Assembly (NCBI GenBank): GCA_015075635.1
Contig: JABTUA010000002.1
Location: forward strand, 2,918,708-2,982,707
Reading direction: 5' to 3'
Origin: Polyangiaceae bacterium
GTDB taxonomy: Bacteria > Myxococcota_A > Polyangia > Polyangiales > Polyangiaceae
DNA: 64,000 bases
The translations under genes and the position numbers were made by a program. Below the pieces are notes generated by a model. The model was not told where the DNA came from, did not search any database, and saw only the letters and a list, made by a program, of their open reading frames with translations. Positions 19,255 to 30,117 of the stretch are shown here, one piece after another (positions within the stretch are counted from its first letter, which is position 1; each line of letters opens with the position of its first letter).

Positions 19255-20148
19255 ATGCCGGGGCTTCGAACGCGCTTCGTCCGCGATCTCGTCGAGGGCT
19301 TCGAGCGCGATGGGCGCGCCGAAGCTGTCGGCGAGGCGCTGCGACGGCTCGAGCCCCGGCTGTCCACGCCCGGCGTCCGCTCGGCGCTGCGCGCGGCGAC
19401 GCATGCGGACACCCTCGACGTGGCCGACGCCGAGGAGCTCGTCTTCGGCCTCGACGCCGCGGTCAGCGACGGCACCGGACAGCTGCTCGAGCGGCTCGCG
19501 ACGGAGCTCTTCGCGCGCATCCTGGCCCAAGGCACGATGAGCATCTCGGGGGATCTGATGGGCACCGTGGCGCGGCTGCAGGCGCCGCTGGAGCACCTGT
19601 TCGTCGGCCTCCCCATCGGCTTCGACCTCTCCAAGAAGCGCGACGGCTTCGTGCTCTTCCTGGGTGTTGGTGGACGCCCGCGTACCGCACGCCTGCTCCG
19701 GCACCTGACCGTCGGCGCAGTGCGCGCTGCCCAGCGCTTCGCCCGTCAGGGAATGACGGACGAGGTCGTGCTCGCGTCCGAGGCGCTGGGCGATCGCGTC
19801 CGACTCGAGGCTCGCCTCGGCGGCGCGGCGGCGCTGCCGCAGGCTCCCACGCCGCCGCCGAAGCCCCCTCGGCGCACCGCGGCGACGAACCCTTCTCGCC
19901 CGCACTTGCCGACGACCAAGCCCACCCTGGAGGCGGTCGATCGCATCATCCGCCGGGCGAGCGTCACTCCGCCCGCGCTGCCCAGGACCGCGCCGGAGGA
20001 GATCTTCGTGCCGCGCAGCCGTCGTCCCGCGATCGAGCCTCCCCAGGAAAGCCCGGCGCCGCGCTCCGACACCATGCCCAGCCTGTCGCAATCGGGCTTC
20101 CTCTCGAGGCGCGACGACGATGACGAGCCGTCGTCGTCATCGGGGTGA
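19255..20148 (+). CDS. Unknown protein with helical domain and disordered Pro-rich tail
   Basis: The 297-residue protein has a folded N-terminal part of about 185 residues (LERLATELFARILAQG, PLEHLFVGLPIGFDLSKKRD) and then a Pro/Arg/Thr/Ser-rich tail ending in an acidic-serine stretch (DDDDEPSSSS). The folded part is vaguely like the myxobacterial paralogous family TIGR02265/DUF2378 (HNOB-like), but I cannot confirm it. The tail may be a target for the Ser/Thr kinases common in this group. A perfect TATACT box 6 nt before the ATG supports this start and a leaderless mRNA. Confidence 0.7.
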   Translation: MPGLRTRFVRDLVEGFERDGRAEAVGEALRRLEPRLSTPGVRSALRAATHADTLDVADAEELVFGLDAAVSDGTGQLLERLATELFARILAQGTMSISGDLMGTVARLQAPLEHLFVGLPIGFDLSKKRDGFVLFLGVGGRPRTARLLRHLTVGAVRAAQRFARQGMTDEVVLASEALGDRVRLEARLGGAAALPQAPTPPPKPPRRTAATNPSRPHLPTTKPTLEAVDRIIRRASVTPPALPRTAPEEIFVPRSRRPAIEPPQESPAPRSDTMPSLSQSGFLSRRDDDDEPSSSSG

Positions 20149-20173
20149 CGCACGCAAGTGCTAGCCTGGCGGC

Positions 20174-20539
20174 ATGCCCGGCAAAGACTTCCAGGCCCGA
20201 GAGGCCGAGCTCGACCGGCAGGCTGCCGAGCTGGTGGACTACCGGCGACACGCCGTGGCGTTCGCGGCCGGCGGCGCCTTCGTCCTCGCCGGTGCCGCGC
20301 TGACCGGGGTGTCTCGCTGGCTCGGGGCGGCGGGCTTCATCGCGGCGGGAGCCGCCTGGATCTACTCGGGCCTCGTCGCGTGGCGCACGGGCACCCACAT
20401 GTTCGGCGGGTTTCGCACCGCCGGTTTCGGCCAGTTCCTGGTTACGCGCAAGGCTCGCGGCGGCGCGCGGGTGGCGGCGGTCGTGTTGATCGCGCTCGGC
20501 GCCCTCGCCGCCGGTGCCGCAGTCGGCGCGCTCAGCTGA
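20174..20539 (+). CDS. Small membrane protein, unknown
   Basis: The 121-residue protein has a charged N-terminus (residues 1-25) and three hydrophobic segments at about 26-45, 48-67 and 98-119. The loop between the last two contains HMFGGFRTAGFGQFL. I do not recognise it. A TAGCCT box ends 6 nt before the ATG and no Shine-Dalgarno is present, so it has its own leaderless promoter even though it lies only 25 bp after the previous gene. Confidence 0.7.
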   Translation: MPGKDFQAREAELDRQAAELVDYRRHAVAFAAGGAFVLAGAALTGVSRWLGAAGFIAAGAAWIYSGLVAWRTGTHMFGGFRTAGFGQFLVTRKARGGARVAAVVLIALGALAAGAAVGALS

Positions 20540-20737
20540 GGGGCTGGGGCGACCGCCTCGGGTCTGGCTCTCTCACGCCCGCGTTCAGCGCCGCGGTCGC
20601 TCGGAGACGCCGTCAGGAAGCGCGGGGCGACACTTCCCACCTGACGAAAGGGGTGCGCCGGCCTCGCCGGAATTCTCGTGGGTCTCGGCCTCTGTCGCGG
20701 ATCGCGATCTGCCCATGCCACGACAGCTGGAGTCGAG

Positions 20738-22465
<1,728 letters not shown>

Positions 22466-22541
22466 GGAATGGAAATAGCCAAGCGCGAGCGGGTTGGCCA
22501 GTGCGGGGTCGAGAGCCCCACCTCCGGCGAGCTGCGGCTGA

Positions 22542-23213
22542 CTACTTTGCGCGGGCGTTCGGCGGGCCGAAGACCACGGTCACCATCGGACCGGCCTGAA
22601 GGATCATTCGCACGGGCGGAGGCTCGAGCGGCTCCTCGGACGGGGCGACCGCGCCGCCGCCGGAGCTCGACTCCATCGGACCCCCGCCGGAGTCGAACTG
22701 CACCCGCACGCCGAGCTTCAGGTGGTCCCACACGAAGGCATCGACCCCGATGGCCGCGCCGTAGCCGCCGATCATGCCGGAGCGAGATGCGCGCAGGTCG
22801 TGCGACGGTCCCCAGACCGAACGAAAGAGCGACGGCTCCAACCAGAAGTCCAGGCGCGGGGTCTGCGCGAGGTACACGCGCACCCCGATCCGCTCGGTGG
22901 TGACGTGAGCCATGCGGGACTCGCGCCCTTCGGGTCGCCAGCGGAACCACGCCCGGTGCAAGCCGAGGACCACCGCGAAGTCGGGGTTCGGTCGGAGCAC
23001 GGCCGATAGCCCGGCCGCGTAACCCCAGGCGCTGGTGTCGTCGCACGGCGACGAACACTCCGCCGCGGCGCCGGCGCCGTGCGCCGACAGCTCGAGCCAG
23101 CGCCGCGGGAACACCCTGGGCTCGCGCTCGGGGTGCGCGACGACGGGCTCGAGCTCGGCGCGGGCGGGGAGCGCGAGGAGCATGACCGAGACCAGCGCGC
23201 GGGCGGGGAGCAT
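22542..23213 (-). CDS. Predicted outer-membrane beta-barrel protein
   Basis: The 223-residue protein has a short signal peptide ([12 protein letters not shown]) and alternating hydrophobic strands with aromatic residues ([35 protein letters not shown]), as in small porin-like barrels. A Ser/Gly-rich loop lies near residues 175-190. It is the last gene of a leftward trio with the lipoprotein and protease (9-bp gap), so it may be part of the same surface system. No specific family is recognised. Confidence 0.7.
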   Translation of the reverse strand: MLPARALVSVMLLALPARAELEPVVAHPEREPRVFPRRWLELSAHGAGAAAECSSPCDDTSAWGYAAGLSAVLRPNPDFAVVLGLHRAWFRWRPEGRESRMAHVTTERIGVRVYLAQTPRLDFWLEPSLFRSVWGPSHDLRASRSGMIGGYGAAIGVDAFVWDHLKLGVRVQFDSGGGPMESSSGGGAVAPSEEPLEPPPVRMILQAGPMVTVVFGPPNARAK

Positions 23214-23222
23214 GGCGCGGCC

Positions 23223-24716
23223 TCAGTTCTGGGGCTTCGCCCACTGCTCGAGCTTGGAGAGCTCCAGACGGAACATGCGGCGGACGATCTGCGGTCCGTC
23301 CGCAGCTTCCTGGTCTCCGTAGTAGAAGTAGCTGGGTGTGATCGTCCAGGCGGCATCGCGGATCCGATGGCCGGGCTCCGCGTCGAGCCTCCAGGTTTTT
23401 CCGCTCGACATGTTCGTGATGAGAAAATACGCGTCCGAGTCCAGCGCACCCGCTTCGTTGACGGTACCTAGAACAACCGCGACGTAGGCTCCCCACGCGC
23501 GGAGTGGCAAGACGCTCAGCGGCACAAAAGCGTCCCCTGGGAGATCCTGTCCGAGAGTGGCGCCAGCGCCCGACGCCTCGTACTTCCTCGGCGCCCACCA
23601 GAAGCGCGACTTCGGAGCCCAGGGCGGCTTCTGGCAGCCGCCCCCACCCTCCAGCGTGATCCCCACGATGGCCGACGGCGTCACGTTGACCAGGCAGGTC
23701 CCGGGCGGCGCCGGGTCGAGCAGCGTGCGAACGCCCTTCCCGTCGGTTGCCCAGCCGCGGATCCGGACCGGGCCCGACGGGGGCTCGTCGGTCCACACCG
23801 CCAGATCCCCTTGTCCCGCGCCGCGGGAGGAGGTCGAGGGGGTCTCGAGCGCAGTCCAGTTGTTCACTTTCGGATCCAGCAGCGCGAACACCCCGCCCTT
23901 GCCGGTCATGAACATCGCCCCGCCGCTGGCGTCGATGTCGAACTCGACGAGGCCGATGGGCAGCGTCGCCTGGAGCTTGGCCGGCTGCGACCAGATCCAC
24001 TGTCCGCCGGCGAGGGGGGCGACCATTCGCATCTCGCTTCCCGGCTCGCCTCCGAGTAGCGCGTTGGCCCGGGCGCTCTCGCGGCCGTTGCCAAACACGC
24101 ACGTGTCGATTGCGGCGTTGGGCTTCCTCCGGCCGTCCAGCACGCCCACGGTGGCGCCGTCGTCGAGGCGCACGACTCGCCGGAGATAGTGCCAGACAGA
24201 CGGCGTCTTCACCGACAAATCGTAGGTCAGGAACGCCGAGGCGCCGCCAGCGAGCTCGTAGGTCGTCGCGGTCGGCAGTGCGCCCTTCTCACCGTAGCCC
24301 TCGCCGAGGAGGGTGCTCTCACACCCCGCGCCGCAAGGTTGCCACCCGAGCTTCGCGAACCCGATGTCGCCTTCCTTCGCTTCGAAGACGGGGCAGAGCG
24401 GCTGCGTGAACTCCGTTCCGGGGACGGGCAGCCACGCCTCCGGATCCGCGAGCCAGGCCTGCTCGGGCGTGAGGCCCGCGTCGCTGAGCATGCCGCCGCT
24501 GCCGCCGGCCCCTCCGGACGCGTCCGGTGCGGAGCCACCGCCGCCCGGTGCGTCCACCATCGCGCCGCCTGAGCCCCCCGCCGCGTCCGAGGAAGCGGCG
24601 TCACCGCCATCGGCGGGTTGGCGGTCGCGCTCGCTGGTGCAGGACCCGCAGCGGAGCAGGCCGAGCGCCGCGAGCGCGAGGACGACTCGCGACTTCGAAG
24701 TCAGAGCGCCGAGCAC
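23223..24716 (-). CDS. Secreted lipoprotein with Gly/Ser/Ala-rich tether
   Basis: The 497-residue protein has a signal sequence (VVLALAALGLL) followed by RCGSC, an imperfect lipobox. An Asp/Gly/Ala/Ser-rich tether spans about residues 35-78 (DGGDAASSDAAGGSGG), and then comes a globular domain of about 410 residues with regular hydrophobic strands and WxxP motifs that may form a propeller. No function is recognised. The GTG start at 24716 overlaps the stop of the upstream protease gene by 16 nt, indicating translational coupling. Confidence 0.8.
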   Translation of the reverse strand: MLGALTSKSRVVLALAALGLLRCGSCTSERDRQPADGGDAASSDAAGGSGGAMVDAPGGGGSAPDASGGAGGSGGMLSDAGLTPEQAWLADPEAWLPVPGTEFTQPLCPVFEAKEGDIGFAKLGWQPCGAGCESTLLGEGYGEKGALPTATTYELAGGASAFLTYDLSVKTPSVWHYLRRVVRLDDGATVGVLDGRRKPNAAIDTCVFGNGRESARANALLGGEPGSEMRMVAPLAGGQWIWSQPAKLQATLPIGLVEFDIDASGGAMFMTGKGGVFALLDPKVNNWTALETPSTSSRGAGQGDLAVWTDEPPSGPVRIRGWATDGKGVRTLLDPAPPGTCLVNVTPSAIVGITLEGGGGCQKPPWAPKSRFWWAPRKYEASGAGATLGQDLPGDAFVPLSVLPLRAWGAYVAVVLGTVNEAGALDSDAYFLITNMSSGKTWRLDAEPGHRIRDAAWTITPSYFYYGDQEAADGPQIVRRMFRLELSKLEQWAKPQN

Positions 24717-27700
24717 GGCTGAGGACCAGAGAAGTCGCCGGGGGAGAGGGTGCGGTAGGCGAGGATCCCCGCGCCAGTCTTGACCGCGATCACCGGATCG
24801 CGCTCGCCCATGGTGGGTTGGCCGAGCAGGCTGCCCACTCCGGTGTGATTGCCCGTGTACTTGACGCCGGCTGGCTTCGCTTGGAGCCGCCAGATTTTGT
24901 AGGTCTGCTGCTTCGCGCCGAAGAGCAGCACGCTGCCGTCCTCGGTGGCGGCGAGCCAGAGCTGCTCGTAGACGCCGGCGAACGGCCAGGTCGCGAGCTG
25001 CTCCGCGGTGCCCGCCCGGACGTCGTAGCTCGCGAGGCGCGCCCTCGACTTGTTGCCCGGGAGAGGCTCGTCATCGATATCGAGGACGTAGAGCTTCCCG
25101 CGGGGCTCGTCGTAGGTCACGGCGAGCACCCGGGACGAGGGCGCGACGGAGGCGTGCTCCGCGACGATCTTCCAGGCGCGGTCGGCGATGGTGTACCGCC
25201 AGATGGCCTGGCTCGGCAGGCCGTCGTCCTCCCGGCCCCCCACCATGTAGACGGCCTCTTCGACACCGGAGAGAACGGCGCGCACGTCGCTGCGCGCCCG
25301 GAGGCCCGGCTCGGCGGCGGCCGCTGCGGCGGAGATCCCGCCGTCGTCGATGCGCCGGTCCGCGATCAGTCCGGTTCGAGTGGCAACGACGACGTCGATG
25401 CGCGCGGTCGAGGTGAAGTCCCGTGGGAACGAGACGGCCTGGACGCCGCCTCGCTGCGGCAAGCTCCGCACCCGACGGGCCGGCTCGACGGGAGTCAGCC
25501 ACATTCGGGTCGGATCCCCGACCAGCGCCGCGACCGCCGGCGCGATGGCGCCCCCAAGGTCGTGGCTCGCCGGCTGCGCGAGCGCGGCGATCGTGCTCCC
25601 CACCTTGGTGAGCAGCACCGGACCGTCGAACGCCTGCGAGAAGTCGTCGAGCGCGGGGTCGAAGAGGTAGAGCTTGGGATTATACCACTCGAGACACGGA
25701 ACGAACGAGCACGCCGTAGGCAGGAACGCGTTGGGGATCGGCAGGAAGGTCTTGATCGCCGGCCCGTCGACGATCTGGAACACGTCGCGGAGCTTCGCGC
25801 TCGCGTCGCGAGGGCTCGCGTCCGGTCCCTGCGTCGTCGTGAAGAGCGCCACGTGCGCCTTGCAGGACTGCACGGTTGCGCCGCAGGTGCCGTCCCCCGG
25901 AACCTTCCCGCTCTTCACGTCGTCGCGCCACCGCCAGCTCAGCGTCATCGCCTGGGCCGAGCCGCGCGAGAACGATCCCGGGAGCAGCGTCATGCCGTTC
26001 GAGTCCAGGAACGGTGTGCCATTGGTCAGCGTGATTGTTGGGATTGTCCAGGCCGGATCGCCGACGGGGGCACCATAGGGGCACTGAGTGGACAGTCCGA
26101 CACACTCCTTCAGCGGCCTCGGGGTGCCGTCCAGCGCGAAGCAGTCGCACGCCCGGTAGCCCCATGTCTCCGAGAGCGGGCTGCCCACGGGCTCGCTCGG
26201 CGTTTGCTTGCCGAGCCACCTCTCCTGCGGGATGTCCACGGCCTCGTCCGGGCCGGTGCCGTTGCTGGTGTCGAGGTTGTCGTAGCTGATCAAGTCCATG
26301 ACGATCGGCTTCTGCACCGGGACGCGCACGATGGGGACCGGATCGCAGTCGTCGGCCAGGATGGCGACGGACGGATTCCAGATGCGCTCGCGCTCTTCAG
26401 CCAGGTCGTTGGTGTTGAGGGTGGAGGCGTTCGGGAAGCCCGGGCAGGTGTCGCACGCATCGGGGATCTGGTCCGCGTCGCTGTCGTCCGGGCGACTGCA
26501 GCGTCCCAGCACGAATGGACCCAGGGGCTGATCGAAGACGCAGAACCCCGCGTTCTTCGCAGCGCACTGGCCGTTCTGCGAGCAGCCCGAATACCCGCTC
26601 GAGGTGGCGCACGTGTCGCAGTCGTTCCCGACGCCGTCCCCGTCGTCGTCGCCCTGCGGGAAGCCCCCGCTCTTCGGCGTCTCGGGGCAGAGGTCACAGG
26701 TGTCGCCGAGCCCGTCCCCGTCCCAGTCCGCCTGCGCGGGGTTCTTGCAGGTGGCGAAGAGCGGAGGAAACCCCGTGCAGGCCGAGGGGGGGCAGTTGTC
26801 GCAGACGTCGCCCACGTTGTCGCCGTCTTCGTCGAGCTGGTCTATGTTCTTCACGAGAGGGCAGTTGTCGACGGCGTCGGGAAGGCCGTCCTTGTCCGAG
26901 TCCCCGCCTAGCGCAGCGATCAGGAACGTGTGGTTCCCGATGGAGCCGACGTCTCCCGTCGGCGCCCAGACGTTTTGGACCGGCGGGGGATTGGCTTCGC
27001 ACGGGCAGCCCTTGCAGCACTTCAAGGCAGGGTCGTAATAGCCCGAGGACACGCCGGCCACGACAAGGGCGTCGGTGGCCGTGTCGGTGACGTAGAGCGG
27101 TCCTCCCGAGTCGCCTTGGGCGGTGACAGCCCAGGAGGCGGGATTCACAAACGACTCCCACTCAAATAGGTTGTTGCAGTGCCCTTCCAGCACGGGCTTG
27201 TCGCAGGGGTCTTTCGCCGGATGGGGGGACACGGATCCAAAACGGCGCGTACCACCGCCAGCGGCCGAGTCGTACTTCACGGTTCCGCCCCAACCGACGA
27301 CGAACGCGCCGTACGCAGTGCTGGTGAAGGGACTGAGCTTGCCCGAGTCCCAATCTGCCTTCATCGGACCAAGGTGCACGCGCGGGTAGTCCTGAACGAC
27401 GTTGACCGGGATCGGCGTGGTGAGCCTCAGCACCGCCAGATCCACAACGCCCAGCAGGGGGACTTTCGAGAGCGGAGAACACTGCACTGCCGGATGGACC
27501 GAGTAGCTCGCGACCAAAGAATTGAACCCGCCCGCCTGCGGCAAGTTGAAAGTCACGCCCGTCGTCCCGACCCACTGCCCGGTGCTCCAGTTGCACATGC
27601 AGTGCGCAGCGGTGACGACTGCGTCGTCAGCGACCGCGGTGCCGGAGCAACCCAGCGACCCGGTCGAGATCTGCCCGACCGGCGCTACGAAGCCAGAGGT

Positions 27701-27889
27701 CGAGATCATGTCGGGCGCCACACCGGCGCCGTACACCTCCTGCGCGTTCGTCGCGCTGGGCCCCTCCATCGCCGGCTCACGCGTCGAGCAGCCGGCCCCC
27801 ACCGCCGCTGCGCAAAACCCGAGCGCAACTATTCGCCGCCGCCAAGCCCCCCCCTGCGAAGACCGTGCCGTCACGCACACTCGCTCCAT
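24701..27889 (-). CDS. Secreted trypsin-like serine protease with thrombospondin type-3 repeats
   Basis: The 1062-residue protein has a lipoprotein signal (lipobox VGAGC, C34), then a chymotrypsin-fold protease with the triad H96 (VVTAAHC), D150 (VVDLAVL) and S261 (QGDSGGPL). Ca-binding type-3 repeats follow (DKDGLPDAVDNCP, DEDGDNVGDVCDNCP and further DxDxDxxxD copies), and the C-terminal half may contain Kelch/propeller blades (VYMVGGREDDGLP). It should act on the cell surface or outside. The ATG at 27889 has a GGGAGG Shine-Dalgarno 7 nt away and a clear -35/-10 promoter. It heads a three-gene leftward operon. A longer upstream frame exists but overlaps another lipoprotein gene. Confidence 0.9.
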   Translation of the reverse strand: MERVCVTARSSQGGAWRRRIVALGFCAAAVGAGCSTREPAMEGPSATNAQEVYGAGVAPDMISTSGFVAPVGQISTGSLGCSGTAVADDAVVTAAHCMCNWSTGQWVGTTGVTFNLPQAGGFNSLVASYSVHPAVQCSPLSKVPLLGVVDLAVLRLTTPIPVNVVQDYPRVHLGPMKADWDSGKLSPFTSTAYGAFVVGWGGTVKYDSAAGGGTRRFGSVSPHPAKDPCDKPVLEGHCNNLFEWESFVNPASWAVTAQGDSGGPLYVTDTATDALVVAGVSSGYYDPALKCCKGCPCEANPPPVQNVWAPTGDVGSIGNHTFLIAALGGDSDKDGLPDAVDNCPLVKNIDQLDEDGDNVGDVCDNCPPSACTGFPPLFATCKNPAQADWDGDGLGDTCDLCPETPKSGGFPQGDDDGDGVGNDCDTCATSSGYSGCSQNGQCAAKNAGFCVFDQPLGPFVLGRCSRPDDSDADQIPDACDTCPGFPNASTLNTNDLAEERERIWNPSVAILADDCDPVPIVRVPVQKPIVMDLISYDNLDTSNGTGPDEAVDIPQERWLGKQTPSEPVGSPLSETWGYRACDCFALDGTPRPLKECVGLSTQCPYGAPVGDPAWTIPTITLTNGTPFLDSNGMTLLPGSFSRGSAQAMTLSWRWRDDVKSGKVPGDGTCGATVQSCKAHVALFTTTQGPDASPRDASAKLRDVFQIVDGPAIKTFLPIPNAFLPTACSFVPCLEWYNPKLYLFDPALDDFSQAFDGPVLLTKVGSTIAALAQPASHDLGGAIAPAVAALVGDPTRMWLTPVEPARRVRSLPQRGGVQAVSFPRDFTSTARIDVVVATRTGLIADRRIDDGGISAAAAAAEPGLRARSDVRAVLSGVEEAVYMVGGREDDGLPSQAIWRYTIADRAWKIVAEHASVAPSSRVLAVTYDEPRGKLYVLDIDDEPLPGNKSRARLASYDVRAGTAEQLATWPFAGVYEQLWLAATEDGSVLLFGAKQQTYKIWRLQAKPAGVKYTGNHTGVGSLLGQPTMGERDPVIAVKTGAGILAYRTLSPGDFSGPQPCSAL

Positions 27890-27916
27890 CTCGTACCTCC
27901 CTGCGGTGTGGCTTCC

Positions 27917-27946
27917 ACTAGACCGCGACCATCGGCGGTCCGTCAA
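27917..27946 (-). promoter_or_regulatory. Sigma70-type promoter of the protease operon
   Basis: On the minus strand, TTGACG (27946-27941) and TCTAGT (27922-27917) are separated by 18 bp. Transcription would start about 20 nt before the ATG, leaving room for the GGGAGG Shine-Dalgarno. Confidence 0.6.
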
Positions 27947-28014
27947 CGGTGTGAAAGTGCGCACGGTGACCCACACCCGCCATGCGCTAAAGTAGGCGCG
28001 CGTCGTCACGCGCA

Positions 28015-28482
28015 TCAGCAGCCCGATGGAACGCCGGGCTTGCTGGTCAGCGGCTGGGTCTCGCCGCCGTTCAGGTTGTGGGTCACGGCGCCCACCACGT
28101 GAACCGGGCCCGCGCACAAGGCCGCCTTGTCGCTCGCGGGAAGGAGCGCCGAATCGTCCAGCGTGAAGGCCACCGTCTTCTTCTGGCCCTTCCCGACCGT
28201 CACCGGGAACGTCACGCCGACCGGCACCACCTGAAGCGCGCCGACGAGCGTGGCCTGGTCGCCCGCCAGGGAGAAGCTGCCCAGCTCGACCGTGGCGGCG
28301 CCGTCCGCCTCGGCGCCGACCTCCAGGTTCAGATCGAAGCTGCCGCTGAGCTGCGTCCCGAGGGTCTGCTCGGTGACGCTGAGCTGGACGTTGCTCACCG
28401 ACGCGCTGAGCGAGATGTTGTCCTTGCTGCCGCAGCCGAGCAGCAGCGGTCCTAAGAGCACGGGAGCCCACCAGCGTTTCAT
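28015..28482 (-). CDS. Small lipoprotein, unknown function
   Basis: The 155-residue protein has a signal peptide with a good lipobox (LLLGC) and a beta-rich mature domain (VQLSVTEQTLG, GSFDLNLEVGAEADG, QVVPVGVTFPVTVGKG) resembling an immunoglobulin-like or LEA-type sandwich. The C-terminus has two cysteines (AALCAG and the last residue) that may form a disulfide. A TAAGCT box ends 9 nt before the ATG. It is divergent from the next propeller lipoprotein gene. Confidence 0.75.
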   Translation of the reverse strand: MKRWWAPVLLGPLLLGCGSKDNISLSASVSNVQLSVTEQTLGTQLSGSFDLNLEVGAEADGAATVELGSFSLAGDQATLVGALQVVPVGVTFPVTVGKGQKKTVAFTLDDSALLPASDKAALCAGPVHVVGAVTHNLNGGETQPLTSKPGVPSGC

Positions 28483-28551
28483 CGCGGTTGGAGCTTAGCA
28501 TCGAGTCCCGGGCTTGCGCTCGGGACCATTCGTGACGGAGATTCCGACGCG

Positions 28552-30117
28552 ATGTCCGCGCTCCGGTGGCCCGCAGCTTGGCTCGCGCTCCTCGCCGCTG
28601 GCGCGTGCGCCGGCGCCGCGCGCCAGTCGGAGCCACCGAGGCCCGCGCCGCCGCCAAACCCGAGCGCGACGCCGAGCGCGACGCCGAGCGCGACGGCGCC
28701 GCTACCGGTCGCGCCGAAGCCACTCTCGCGCGCGCCGGAGGGCGACCTCGGCAGCGCGCACCCGGTGCTAGTGGAGGCGGTGGCCCAGGACGCCGGCTGG
28801 GTGGTCTTCTGCCAGGCGAGGACGGACACCAATCAGGACGGGAAGGTGTCGGTCGAGGTCGCGCAGAACGGCGCGCTCGGCGGCGATCGCTTGGAGCGTT
28901 TCCTCGCGAAGGGCGCCGTGGCGGGCGAGCGCATCGACGCGCTGCTCGGCCGGGACGGCAGCGGCCGCTGGCTGGTGGTCTCCCGCGAGGGCACGGCTGT
29001 CTTGCTCGACACCCGCGCCGGCACCGAGACCGATCTCAGCGCCCTCGGCCTCGACGCGCGGGACGATGCGCTCTCGTTTCGGCCACACCGCGCGCTGGCC
29101 TTCGACCCGTCCGGCACGCGCCTGGTCTATCTGCGGGGCACTGGACCGGACGCGCGGGTCGTCGTGCGCACTCTGACCACCGGAGCGGAGCTCGCCCTCG
29201 ACCCGGGCGGCGGCGACATTTGGCGTATCGAGCTCGAGCCGACCGGGCGCTTCGTGATCGTCCGCGCCGTGGTCGACGACACGAATCGGGACAAGAAGCT
29301 CACCTGGCCCGCGCCGGTTCGCAGCGGCGCACCGCCCTGCCGTGGGCCCGTGACCACGTACGATGCCTGGGTGGGTCGAGGCGACGAGCCGGTGGTGCGA
29401 CTGCTCCCGCTAGCAGGCGGAAGCGCGGAAACGGTGGCGGGGTTCGTGACCACGCTCGGCGAAGGCTGGGTCGTCCGGGAGCCGTCGGGGAAGCTGTCGT
29501 TCAGGCAGAGCGGCAAGAGCGAGGAGCTCGCGGGAGAGAAGTGCGGCGCCCGCGTGGTCCTGGTGGACCACGCGAACGAGCAGCTCTTGATCGCGTGTAC
29601 CAAGCCGAAGGGTCGTCCCAAGCTCGAGCTGGTTCGGCGCGGGGCGAGCTTGCCCCTCGACGCAGACGTCGCCCATCAGAGCCAGGATCAGGTGGAAGGC
29701 ACGCGGGAGCGGCTGTTCGCGCTCTACCCGGGCAACGACACCAAGCTCCTCGATCTCGTCCAGCAGAAGCTCCTGCCGCTCGGCGCCGGTGACGTCGTGC
29801 TGGCGAGTCACGGCGCGACGAGCCTGGTACGGCGCAAGACGGGGCTCTTGTTCCACGACGCAGAGCGCGGCAGCGAGACCGCCATCGCTGGCAAGCTCGC
29901 GCCGACGCTCGACCTGATCGTCGAACCGCCGCTGGTCGCGGCCGCCCCCTTGGTGCTGAGCCTGGAGGGCGCCCGCGTGCTGGGCGCGTTCGCCGGGCGC
30001 CCGCTCGGGCTAGCGCCGGATGGCAAGGTGCTGGTCGCCCGCGGCGCGGACGCGGACGGCGATCAACTGGCGTTGGGACCGCTCACCTGGCGCGCGCCCA
30101 CGCTCACTGATAAGTGA
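28552..30117 (+). CDS. Lipoprotein with a predicted beta-propeller
   Basis: The 521-residue protein begins with a lipoprotein signal (LLAAGAC) and a short Pro/Ser/Ala/Thr tether containing PSATPSATPSAT, encoded by a 12-bp tandem repeat. The rest has repeated blade-like strands with WD40-type patterns (ALAFDPSGTRLVYLRG, RFVIVRAVVDDTNRDKK, GRPLGLAPDGKVLVA). Two calcium-loop-like motifs are visible (DTNQDGK, DTNRDKK). Function is unknown; it is probably an outer or periplasmic interaction protein. Its end overlaps the convergent gene by 14 nt. Confidence 0.8.
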   Translation: MSALRWPAAWLALLAAGACAGAARQSEPPRPAPPPNPSATPSATPSATAPLPVAPKPLSRAPEGDLGSAHPVLVEAVAQDAGWVVFCQARTDTNQDGKVSVEVAQNGALGGDRLERFLAKGAVAGERIDALLGRDGSGRWLVVSREGTAVLLDTRAGTETDLSALGLDARDDALSFRPHRALAFDPSGTRLVYLRGTGPDARVVVRTLTTGAELALDPGGGDIWRIELEPTGRFVIVRAVVDDTNRDKKLTWPAPVRSGAPPCRGPVTTYDAWVGRGDEPVVRLLPLAGGSAETVAGFVTTLGEGWVVREPSGKLSFRQSGKSEELAGEKCGARVVLVDHANEQLLIACTKPKGRPKLELVRRGASLPLDADVAHQSQDQVEGTRERLFALYPGNDTKLLDLVQQKLLPLGAGDVVLASHGATSLVRRKTGLLFHDAERGSETAIAGKLAPTLDLIVEPPLVAAAPLVLSLEGARVLGAFAGRPLGLAPDGKVLVARGADADGDQLALGPLTWRAPTLTDK

